A stretch of DNA of 6,073 bases from Rhodanobacter sp. (GTDB lineage Bacteria > Pseudomonadota > Gammaproteobacteria > Xanthomonadales > Rhodanobacteraceae): NCBI GenBank assembly GCA_026193555.1, contig JAPHUU010000355.1, forward strand, positions 1 through 6,073, in the 5' to 3' direction. Within the stretch, counting starts at the first letter, position 1. Each line of letters starts with the position of its first letter. The notes beneath the pieces are model-generated. The model was given only the letters and a program-made list of their open reading frames with translations. It was not told the DNA's origin and did no database searches. Below are positions 1 through 6,073 of this stretch, in pieces. The position numbers and the translations under genes are program-made.

Positions 1-270
1 CCGTGGGCTGCAATCGGGTGGACTGCATCTGGCAGACCGCGCTGACGGGTCGCGGTTCCCCGCAGTGCAGCTTGACCGCGCCGGCCATTCGCTCAAATCT
101 AGGCAGGTGGCGCCCCGCGCCGCTCCGCCATGACTGCCCTCGCCCTGTGCACCACACACTGCCCAGGGCCGCCGTGACGGCCCGCCATCGTCAGTCGCCA
201 ATGCGCGGCTTGTACGGCGCAGCTTGCATTCGCCGGCACGACCCGCGCCCAGTCATGGGAGGGTCGCATC
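1..270. other. Upstream region with no supported gene
   Basis: No convincing gene is visible before the GTG at 271. A + strand frame is open from the left edge to a TGA at 131-133 (43 codons) and could be the tail of an upstream gene, but its third positions are less GC-biased than in the real genes here and I recognise nothing in it. On the minus strand an ATG at 86-88 opens a frame of about 28 codons to the left edge, with only a weak GAG upstream. A TTGACC at 72-77 followed after 15 bases by TCAAAT (93-98) is a poor promoter candidate. A GC-rich hairpin (arms 166-171 and 178-183, 6-base loop) lies in the middle. Confidence 0.5.
257..263 (+). promoter_or_regulatory. Ribosome binding site for the EF-G-like gene (GTG start)
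   Basis: GGGAGGG lies 7 bases before the GTG at 271. This spacing is what supports the GTG as the start, since no in-frame ATG is close by. The start places the P-loop at residues 15-23, the usual distance for EF-G proteins. Confidence 0.75.
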
Positions 271-2310
271 GTGACGTATTCCACGGAAAGCATCCGCAAT
301 ATCGCGCTCACCGGACACGCCGGCTCAGGCAAGACCACGCTGTTCGAAGCGCTGCTGCAGGCTGGCGGCATGATCCAGATCGGCGGCACGGTGGAAAAGG
401 GCAATACCGTGTCGGACACCGACAGTCAGGAGAGGGCGCGGGTTCATTCGATCGACAGTTGCATCGCCCACATCGAACACGCCGACTGCCATCTCAACCT
501 GATCGACACCGCCGGCTACGCCGACTTTCGCGGCGCCACGCTGGCGGCGCTGGCCGCGGTGGAAACGGCCGCGGTGGTGGTCAACGCGATCAACGGCATC
601 GAACACAGTACCCGACGCCTGATGGCACACGCCCGCGAGCGCGGACTGGCGCGCCTGCTGGTGGTCAACAAGATCGATTTTGACGGCGCCAACCTGGCGG
701 CACTGGTCGACGCCCTGCGCGAGGAGTTCGGCAACGAGTGCCTGCCGGTGAACCTGCCGGCCGGCCACGGCAAGCGTGTGCTCGACTGCTTCTTCCACAG
801 CGAAGGCAGCACCGATTTCTCCTCGCTGGCGGAGGCGCACCAGCGCATCCTCGACCAGGTGGTGGAGATCAATGAGAACCTGATGGGCAAGTATCTCGAT
901 GCCGGCGAGGGGGCACTGAATCCACAGCAACTGCACGACGCGTTCGAGCAGTGCCTGCGCGAAGGCCATCTGGTGCCGATCTGCTTCGTGAGCGCGCGCA
1001 CCGGCGCCGGCGTGAAGGAGCTGCTGGAGCTGGCGACTCGCCTGCTGCCCAACCCCGCCGAAGGCAATCCGCCACCGTTCAAGCGCGGCAATGGCGCGCC
1101 GCTGGCGGTGAGCTCCGACCCGGCAGCCCATGTGATCGCCGACGTGTTCAAGATCATCAACGATCCGTTCGTCGGCAAGCTCGGCGTGTTCCGCGTATGG
1201 CAGGGCACGATCCGTCGCGACAGTCAGCTGCTGATCGACGATGGCCGCAAGCCGTTCAAGGTCGGCCATCTGTTCCGGCTGCAGGGCAAGTCGCACGTGG
1301 AGATCGACGAGGCGATCCCCGGCGACATCGCGGCGGTAGCCAAGATCGAGGACATCCATTTCGACGCGGTACTGCACGACTCGCACGAAGAGGATCTGAT
1401 CACGCTGGCGCCGCTGGCGTTCCCCTCGCCGATGTACGGCCTGGCGCTGGAACCGAGGCACAAGGGACAGGAGCAGAAGCTGTCCAACGCGCTGGCGCGA
1501 CTGTCCGAGGAAGACCCCTGCTTTCGGGTCGAGCACCACAAGGATCTCAACGAGACGGTGATACGCGGCCTGTCCGACCTGCATGTGAAGGTGATGCTGG
1601 AGCGCATGCGCGAACGCTACGGGGTCGAGGTGGAAACCCATCCGCCGCGCATCGCCTATCGCGAAACCATCGCCGGCCACGCCGAAGGCCATCACCGGCA
1701 CAAGAAGCAGACCGGCGGCGCCGGCCAGTTCGGCGAGGTGTTCCTGCGGGTGGAACCGCTGGAGCGCGGCGGCGGCTTCGAATTTGTCGACGCGGTCAAG
1801 GGCGGCGTGATTCCCAACCAGTACCTGCCGGCGATCGAGAAGGGCGTGCGCCAGGCGATGGATCGGGGCGCGATCGCCGGTTATCCGCTGCAGGATCTTC
1901 GGGTCACCGTGTACGACGGCAAGTCCCATTCGGTCGACTCAAAGGAGGTCGCCTTTGTCAGCGCCGGCAAGAAAGCCTTCATCGACGCGGTCGGCAAGGC
2001 GCGTCCGGTAGTGCTGGAGCCGATCGTGAACGTGGAGGTGGCGATTCCCGAGCACAACGTGGGCGATGTCACCGGCGGCCTCGCCGGCAAGCGTGCGCGC
2101 ATTCTGGGCACCGACACCCAGCGCGGCGGCGAGCTGGTGATCAAGGCGCAGGCCCCACTGGCCGAACTGATCGACTATCCCACCGAGCTGAAGTCGATGA
2201 CCGGTGGTCGCGGCCGCTACAGCCTCGATCTCAGTCACTACGAACCGGTGCCTGCGCCGATGCAAAAGCAGCTGTGCGAAGCATGGAAGCCGCGAATGGA
2301 GGAGGATTGA
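271..2310 (+). CDS. fusA: Elongation factor G-like translational GTPase (EF-G paralogue)
   Basis: This 679-residue protein has the full EF-G domain order. The G domain carries a P-loop GHAGSGKTT (15-23), switch II DTAGYADF (79-86), NKID (133-136) and a G5-like SARTGAG (241-247). Domain II follows at about 283-375, domain III at about 385-458, domain IV at about 460-580 and domain V at about 582-670. Domain IV keeps the loop QTGGAGQFG (480-488) and the tip DGKSHSVDS (549-557), whose H553 matches the tip His that contacts the decoding centre in EF-G. It differs from housekeeping EF-G: the usual AHVDAGKTT and DTPGHVD are changed, Tyr83 replaces the catalytic His of switch II, and the RGITI of switch I reads RARVHSI (55-61). 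These are features of the EF-G-like (EF-G-2/FusA2) group, and housekeeping fusA normally sits in the str operon with rpsL, rpsG and tuf, absent here. It is probably a cytosolic ribosome-dependent GTPase, but whether it works in translocation, recycling or stress is unknown. The symbol fusA is used in the family sense; fusA2 would fit better. Confidence 0.9.
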   Translation: MTYSTESIRNIALTGHAGSGKTTLFEALLQAGGMIQIGGTVEKGNTVSDTDSQERARVHSIDSCIAHIEHADCHLNLIDTAGYADFRGATLAALAAVETAAVVVNAINGIEHSTRRLMAHARERGLARLLVVNKIDFDGANLAALVDALREEFGNECLPVNLPAGHGKRVLDCFFHSEGSTDFSSLAEAHQRILDQVVEINENLMGKYLDAGEGALNPQQLHDAFEQCLREGHLVPICFVSARTGAGVKELLELATRLLPNPAEGNPPPFKRGNGAPLAVSSDPAAHVIADVFKIINDPFVGKLGVFRVWQGTIRRDSQLLIDDGRKPFKVGHLFRLQGKSHVEIDEAIPGDIAAVAKIEDIHFDAVLHDSHEEDLITLAPLAFPSPMYGLALEPRHKGQEQKLSNALARLSEEDPCFRVEHHKDLNETVIRGLSDLHVKVMLERMRERYGVEVETHPPRIAYRETIAGHAEGHHRHKKQTGGAGQFGEVFLRVEPLERGGGFEFVDAVKGGVIPNQYLPAIEKGVRQAMDRGAIAGYPLQDLRVTVYDGKSHSVDSKEVAFVSAGKKAFIDAVGKARPVVLEPIVNVEVAIPEHNVGDVTGGLAGKRARILGTDTQRGGELVIKAQAPLAELIDYPTELKSMTGGRGRYSLDLSHYEPVPAPMQKQLCEAWKPRMEED

Positions 2311-2378
2311 GTGACACGACTGCCGGCCAGCCGCCTGCCTTCGCCGCGAAATTCTCCATCGACATGAGGAAACACGCC

Positions 2379-2924
2379 ATGCCCTTGTTCCGTTCACTGG
2401 TCGCCGGCAGCGCCTTGCTGCTCGCCGCCTGCGCCCTCCAAGCCGCCCCCGGGACCAAGCCCGCCGCGATGCCGGCGACCATGGTGACCATGCTGCGCAC
2501 CACCTGCTTCGGTGCGTGCCCGTCCTACCGGGTCACCCTCACCACCGACGGTCACATCACCTTCGACGGCCTGGCACATGTGCAGACCATGAGCCCGGTC
2601 GGCGCACAGGCCACGCCGAAGCAGATAGCCGCCGTCCGCGCCGCGCTGCAGGAGGCCGACCTGCGCGCCCTGCGTGACAGCTACACCACGCGCGAGGACG
2701 GTTGCAGGCCGTTGCGGATGGACATGAACGGCGTGAGGATCACCATCAGCGATACCGAAGGCAGCAAGACGGTGGACTTCTATTACGGCTGCCACGGCGC
2801 CATCGCCGACCAGGTGCGACCGCGCATCGACAAGCTGGCCCATACCATCGATGAGCAACTCGGCACCGCGCGCTGGATCGGCAAGCCGACCGGCCTCGGT
2901 GACCGCAACAAGCTTCAACGCTGA
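2379..2924 (+). CDS. DUF6438-like lipoprotein
   Basis: A 181-residue protein with a lipoprotein signal: Arg5, a hydrophobic stretch at 7-17 and a lipobox LAAC with the acylated Cys at 18. Ala at +2 suggests outer-membrane sorting. After a short Ala/Pro-rich linker comes a compact domain with TTCFGACPSYRVTL (41-54) followed by DGHITFDG (57-64), then a second Cys pair at C109 and C138 (FYYGCHG). The CFGxCPxY motif plus a following beta strand and DG turn is the pattern I associate with DUF6438; four Cys (43, 47, 109, 138) could form two disulfides in the periplasm. The start at 2379 is chosen because GAGGA (2366-2370) lies 8 bases upstream and the signal peptide starts there; ATG 2364 is an in-frame alternative adding five residues (MRKHA). 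It is 68 bases downstream of the EF-G-like gene with no terminator between. Function unknown. Confidence 0.85.
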   Translation: MPLFRSLVAGSALLLAACALQAAPGTKPAAMPATMVTMLRTTCFGACPSYRVTLTTDGHITFDGLAHVQTMSPVGAQATPKQIAAVRAALQEADLRALRDSYTTREDGCRPLRMDMNGVRITISDTEGSKTVDFYYGCHGAIADQVRPRIDKLAHTIDEQLGTARWIGKPTGLGDRNKLQR

Positions 2925-3011
2925 ACCGTACCCTCACCGCACAGGAAGCCTTGTGGGTCGACCGTCGCTTGAACCGGGGCGGCCGCACCGCCACATCATC
3001 ATGGACACGCA

Positions 3012-3027
3012 GCCGGCGCCCGCCGGC
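3012..3027 (+). repeat. GC-rich palindrome just before the gre ribosome binding site
   Basis: Arms GCCGGC (3012-3017 and 3022-3027) flank a GCCC loop, three bases before the GGAGAA at 3031. No T tract follows, so it is not an intrinsic terminator. In mRNA it could affect access to the ribosome binding site. In DNA this rich in G and C a short palindrome can also arise by chance. Confidence 0.35.
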
Positions 3028-3041
3028 GCAGGAGAAGTTCG

Positions 3042-3551
3042 ATGAGCCGAGCCTTCGTCAAGGAATCCGATGACGGTGATCCACCGTCGCTGCCCGACCT
3101 GCCGCTCAGTGATCGTCCCAACTACGTCACGCCGCGTGGGCTGGCCCAGCTGCGCAGCCGGCTGCAGGCGGCGAGTGCGCGGTGCGAGGCATTGAAGGCA
3201 TCGACCGATGCGATGGCGCAGCAGAACGAACTGCCCCTGCTGGAGCGCGAACTGCGCCGACTCGGCGCACGGATGAACAGCGCGATCGAGGTCGATCTGC
3301 TGGCTCAGCCGCATGACCGCGTCGCGTTCGGTGCCACGGTGACCGTGGACGGCGGTCAGGGTCCGCAGCGATACGACATCGTGGGCGAAGACGAGGCCGA
3401 CGCCGAGCAGCATCGGGTCAGCTATCTGTCGCCTCTGGCACAGGCGCTGCTCGGCGCGCGCGTCGGTGAGGAGGTGATCTGGAAGCGCCCGGCCGGTGAC
3501 CTGCCGATCGAGGTGCTGACGATCGACTACGACGCGGGAAGCCGCGCCTGA
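3042..3551 (+). CDS. GreA/GreB-family transcription elongation factor, short coiled coil
   Basis: A 169-residue protein. A basic/acidic N-terminal extension (1-26, starting MSRAFVKESDD) precedes YVTPRG (28-33), the usual entry to the Gre N-terminal coiled coil, which runs to about residue 82. The C-terminal FKBP-like domain (about 93-163) has the family pattern SYLSPLAQALLGARVGEEV (127-145). Gre factors enter the RNA polymerase secondary channel and, through two acidic residues at the coil tip, stimulate cleavage of backtracked RNA. Compared with E. coli GreB as I remember it, the interval from the Gly of the entry motif to the end of the coil is 52 rather than 66 residues. With one heptad removed per helix, D57 matches GreB D41, but A60 occupies the E44 position. 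Cleavage activity is therefore uncertain; it may instead compete for the channel. GGAGAA (3031-3036) sits 5 bases before the ATG. It is the last gene of the + strand group, 117 bases after the lipoprotein gene. Confidence 0.87.
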   Translation: MSRAFVKESDDGDPPSLPDLPLSDRPNYVTPRGLAQLRSRLQAASARCEALKASTDAMAQQNELPLLERELRRLGARMNSAIEVDLLAQPHDRVAFGATVTVDGGQGPQRYDIVGEDEADAEQHRVSYLSPLAQALLGARVGEEVIWKRPAGDLPIEVLTIDYDAGSRA

Positions 3552-3558
3552 GGGCGGC

Positions 3559-3603
3559 TCGGCGTTCCTCCGCCAGCCAACGTGGCCGGCGGAGGAACGC
3601 CGA
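3559..3603. terminator. Strong bidirectional hairpin between convergent genes
   Basis: A perfect 16-bp inverted repeat: arms 3559-3574 (beginning TCGGCGTTCC) and 3588-3603. The 13-base centre contains a further 4-bp stem (GCCA 3576-3579 with TGGC 3583-3586) around ACG, so the RNA can form a nearly continuous 20-bp hairpin with one mismatch. It starts 8 bases after the gre stop codon and ends 4 bases before the stop codon of the minus-strand SET gene, so it can serve both transcripts. No T tract follows on either strand, so it may act as a 3' end stabiliser, a processing boundary or a U-less terminator rather than a classic intrinsic terminator. Confidence 0.75.
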
Positions 3604-3606
3604 ATC

Positions 3607-4089
3607 TCAGGACTTGGGCTTGAGCAGCGTACCGGTGCAATGGGGCGAACCGCACAGGCAGCGCCAGAGCTTCTTCAGGCGCGCCGTGTGTGGTACCTCG
3701 AGCACGATGCCGTAGTCGTAGGTCAGCTCCTCGCCCGGCTTGATGCGGCGGATCGCCTCGATCATCACCTTGTCCTTGCGCGGATCGCCGCTGGCGCTTT
3801 CCTCGATCACGGCGCGACAGTTCGGCGCGCAACTGTGGTTGATCCAGCGTGCACTGTTGCCCTGCTGGTTGGCGTCGATGATGTATTGCTCGTTGAGCGT
3901 GAACAGGAAGGTGTGCCCGGTCTCGCCGCCGTCACCGTAGTGCTCGTCGGCCTCGGCGTGGGTCAGCAGCTTGCCTTTGTACTCGATGATCTCCTCGCCC
4001 TTGGCGATGGCGCTGACGGCGAATACCCCATTGCCGTGGATCGGCGAGCGGCGGGCAACGATGCGGCGGGGTCGCGCGGGTGACGTCAT
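3607..4089 (-). CDS. SET-domain protein lysine methyltransferase
   Basis: A 160-residue protein that is essentially a bare SET domain with a post-SET tail. HGNGVFA (18-24) is the N-terminal SET motif that helps bind S-adenosylmethionine. RWINHSCAPNC (81-91) is the pseudoknot motif with cofactor-contacting N84 and H85. GEELTYDYG (119-127) supplies the active-site Tyr (Y126). CLCGSPHC (144-151) is a post-SET CxCx4C which, with C87 of NHSC, would bind one zinc, as in the eukaryotic enzymes. All signature residues are present, so it is probably active on a protein lysine. There is no signal peptide or membrane segment; it acts in the cytosol unless secreted by a system not visible here. Bacterial SET proteins are known, including secreted effectors of Legionella and Chlamydia that methylate host histones, but the substrate here is unknown. 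The ATG at 4087-4089 is the first possible start in frame, as a TGA lies five codons upstream; the ribosome binding site is weak. It is convergent with gre and divergent from the lipoprotein gene. Confidence 0.9.
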   Translation of the reverse strand: MTSPARPRRIVARRSPIHGNGVFAVSAIAKGEEIIEYKGKLLTHAEADEHYGDGGETGHTFLFTLNEQYIIDANQQGNSARWINHSCAPNCRAVIEESASGDPRKDKVMIEAIRRIKPGEELTYDYGIVLEVPHTARLKKLWRCLCGSPHCTGTLLKPKS

Positions 4090-4116
4090 GGATACATCTG
4101 CTCAACGGAGGAAGGA

Positions 4117-4185
4117 CCCACGATGATGCCCGCAGCGCCGCTCGATGGGAACTACCCCGCACCAGAGCAACCAAACCATCGTGGG
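4117..4185. repeat. 9-bp inverted repeat in the divergent intergenic region
   Basis: CCCACGATG at 4117-4125 and its exact complement CATCGTGGG at 4177-4185 are 51 bases apart. On the minus strand this would lie in the leader of the SET gene, if transcription starts beyond 4185. On the + strand the left arm covers the first ATG of the candidate small ORF at 4123. The spacing is too wide for one simple operator, so a long-range RNA stem or two separate half sites are the options. It may also be chance. Confidence 0.4.
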
Positions 4186-4263
4186 CAATCGCGGCAATGC
4201 CGCCCCGCTCCCTGTTCCCCTTTCCCCCTCCCCTGCTACTATTCAAACAATCGTTTGAGGTGA
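4123..4263 (+). CDS. Candidate small ORF of 46 codons
   Basis: GGAGGAAGG (4107-4115), one of the best Shine-Dalgarno sequences in the window, lies 7 bases before a double ATG at 4123 and 4126. The frame stays open for 46 codons to a TGA at 4261-4263, ending 4 bases before the ATG of the next lipoprotein gene, a spacing that would allow translational coupling. The product would begin MMPAAPLDGNYPAPEQPNHR, with ten Pro and three Cys, no signal peptide and no family I recognise. Against it: the second half runs through a pyrimidine tract and the promoter/operator of the next gene, and its composition looks like noncoding DNA read in frame. It could be a decayed gene start, a leader peptide or chance. 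Confidence 0.25.
   Translation: MMPAAPLDGNYPAPEQPNHRGQSRQCRPAPCSPFPLPCYYSNNRLR
4237..4242 (+). promoter_or_regulatory. Possible -10 element for the lipoprotein/dehydrogenase operon
   Basis: TACTAT matches four of six positions of TATAAT, including the critical first, second and last bases. The matching -35 region (about 4213-4218, TGTTCC) is weak and lies in a pyrimidine tract (4204-4234). Transcription would begin near 4249, giving a leader of about 20 bases. The position is plausible mainly because the palindrome at 4243-4258 overlaps the predicted start site. Confidence 0.35.
4243..4258. promoter_or_regulatory. PsrA-like operator palindrome
   Basis: TCAAACAATCGTTTGA is a perfect inverted repeat of 6-bp arms around a 4-base centre. 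Its core CAAAC-N4-GTTTG fits the consensus described for PsrA of Pseudomonas, G/CAAAC(N2-4)GTTTG/C, a TetR-family repressor released by long-chain fatty acids and controlling beta-oxidation genes. It lies directly after a -10-like hexamer, touches the Shine-Dalgarno sequence and is 10 bases before the ATG of the lipoprotein gene that precedes an acyl-CoA dehydrogenase. A repressor bound here would block transcription start. The regulator gene itself is not in the window, so the assignment to PsrA is inference. Confidence 0.6.
4257..4263 (+). promoter_or_regulatory. Ribosome binding site for the lipoprotein gene
   Basis: GAGGTGA is a 7-base match to the 16S rRNA 3' end, 4 bases before the ATG at 4268. 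It overlaps the right end of the palindrome at 4243-4258 and the stop codon of the candidate small ORF. Confidence 0.75.
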
Positions 4264-4267
4264 GCCC

Positions 4268-4750
4268 ATGAAACGACTGCTACAAGCCTTTCTGCCATTG
4301 CTGCTGACCGCTGGCCTGATCGCCTGCGGGCCGGCGCGCAAGAGCGTGTTTCCGCCCAGCGTGAGCATCCAGCAGCTGGCCGTATTGCCCAGCGGCCAAT
4401 GGCAGCTGACCGTACGCATCCAGAACAACAGCTATGGCGAGATGGACTTCAAGTCGATCGAAGGCCTGCTGCAGGTGGCCCAGCTGGTTCCGGTGCGCCT
4501 GCATGCCACGTTCGAACTGGACATCCCTGCCCTCAACGGCGACGTGCAGACCCTCGACGTGTTGCCCACGCCCGAGATGAGCCGCGCCCTGCAGGCAGTG
4601 GCGGCCAGGGGCAGCAGCGCCTCGCTGGCCTATCGCATCAGCGGCAGCGCCAGCGCCAAGCCCGAACAGGAAGACAAGCCGCGCGACTTCAGCTTTACCG
4701 GCAACGACTGGCTGTCGCCGGTACCCGGCATCCCCGACACCTATCGCTGA
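4268..4750 (+). CDS. Lipoprotein, possibly LEA type 2 (LEA14-like) fold
   Basis: A 160-residue protein with a clear lipoprotein signal: Lys2-Arg3, a hydrophobic stretch at 7-19 and a lipobox LIAC with Cys at 20. Gly at +2 is compatible with outer-membrane sorting. The mature part begins with a short linker and then beta-rich sequence: VSIQQLAVL (32-40), WQLTVRIQNNS (45-55), a segment centred on the LDIPALNGDV at 84-93, and a second half ending in SFTGNDWLSPVPG (142-154). The alternating hydrophobic strands with an N-N turn after VRIQ resemble the LEA type 2/WHy domain, a stress-linked immunoglobulin-like fold, but I hold this only as a possibility. The gene is followed after 46 bases, without a terminator, by the acyl-CoA dehydrogenase gene, and the two probably share the promoter and PsrA-like operator upstream. 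A role in fatty acid handling at the envelope is conceivable but not shown. Confidence 0.85.
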   Translation: MKRLLQAFLPLLLTAGLIACGPARKSVFPPSVSIQQLAVLPSGQWQLTVRIQNNSYGEMDFKSIEGLLQVAQLVPVRLHATFELDIPALNGDVQTLDVLPTPEMSRALQAVAARGSSASLAYRISGSASAKPEQEDKPRDFSFTGNDWLSPVPGIPDTYR

Positions 4751-4796
4751 CCCCATTTTCCGCCCATCCCTGCCCCTTGCCACCGAAGGAATCCGC

Positions 4797-6073
<1,277 letters not shown>

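Noticed and set aside
1..88. Minus-strand ATG at 86-88 with about 28 codons open to the edge
   Set aside because: The ribosome binding site is weak and the partial product resembles no family I know.
1..133. Open + strand frame from the left edge that might be the end of an upstream gene
   Set aside because: The 43 codons show weaker GC bias at third positions than the real genes, give no recognisable motif, and cannot be judged without the sequence to the left.
128..258. 9-bp inverted repeat CCATGACTG / CAGTCATGG, whose right arm touches the ribosome binding site of the EF-G-like gene
   Set aside because: Arms are 113 bases apart and a match of this length is not unlikely by chance in a 270-base region; no further support.
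325..1929. Long minus-strand open frame of 534 codons opposite the EF-G-like gene
   Set aside because: It is a shadow created by the codon bias of a clearly homologous gene; its sequence is rich in His, Arg, Gln and Ala with no domain.
2298..2313. GGAGGAGGA followed by GTG at 2311 at the end of the EF-G-like gene
   Set aside because: The frame from 2311 closes after 18 codons. The in-frame TTG at 2307 for the lipoprotein would have no spacer and would bury the signal peptide. The purine run simply encodes the acidic tail of the GTPase.
951..2378. Long + strand frame upstream of and in frame with the DUF6438-like lipoprotein
   Set aside because: It lies inside the EF-G-like gene in another frame, and is Arg- and Gly-rich antisense-like noise; the lipoprotein start at 2379 has its own ribosome binding site and signal peptide.
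2951..2999. TTGAAC (2969-2974) and CATCAT (2994-2999) as a promoter for gre
   Set aside because: Each hexamer matches only four of six positions and the 19-base spacer is too long to support a call.
3001..3045. 14-codon ORF whose TGA overlaps the ATG of the gre gene (ATGA)
   Set aside because: No ribosome binding site precedes its ATG and the overlap alone is weak evidence; the last codons are the gre ribosome binding site itself.

Overview
The window is GC-rich throughout, with strong G/C preference at third codon positions. The gene set is an EF-G paralogue, a DUF6438-type lipoprotein, a short-coil Gre factor, a compact SET-domain protein and a long FadE-like acyl-CoA dehydrogenase behind a PsrA-like palindrome. 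Together these suggest a gammaproteobacterium of the Xanthomonadales, for example a Rhodanobacter or Dyella relative. That assignment is inference from protein style, not from a search. I see no rRNA, tRNA, CRISPR array, insertion sequence, integrase or other sign of recent mobility.

Layout. Positions 1-270 hold no convincing gene. From 271 three genes run on the + strand: an EF-G-like translational GTPase (271-2310), a small lipoprotein (2379-2924) and a GreA/GreB-family transcription elongation factor (3042-3551). The gaps are 68 and 117 bases with no terminator-like structure, so co-transcription is possible. A very strong inverted repeat (3559-3603) separates this group from a convergent minus-strand SET-domain methyltransferase gene (3607-4089). 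A 178-base divergent intergenic region (4090-4267) then holds several signals: a 9-bp inverted repeat, a possible 46-codon small ORF with a strong Shine-Dalgarno sequence, a promoter-like hexamer, and a perfect 6-4-6 palindrome of the PsrA class. It leads into a + strand pair, an outer-membrane-type lipoprotein (4268-4750) and the first 425 codons of an acyl-CoA dehydrogenase (from 4797), which runs off the right edge.

How the genes may work together. The left group contains two elongation-related factors, one for translation and one for transcription. Both differ from the textbook enzymes at mechanistic residues: Tyr for the switch II His in the GTPase, and a shortened coiled coil with one tip acid apparently missing in the Gre protein. 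The right pair looks like a fatty-acid-responsive unit, since the palindrome overlaps the likely transcription start of the lipoprotein/dehydrogenase operon. The SET gene stands alone; its substrate cannot be read from the context.

The items most worth a second look are the PsrA-like operator, the complete SET/post-SET protein in a bacterium, the Gre coiled-coil change and the candidate small ORF. I do not see a clearly new multi-gene system in this window.
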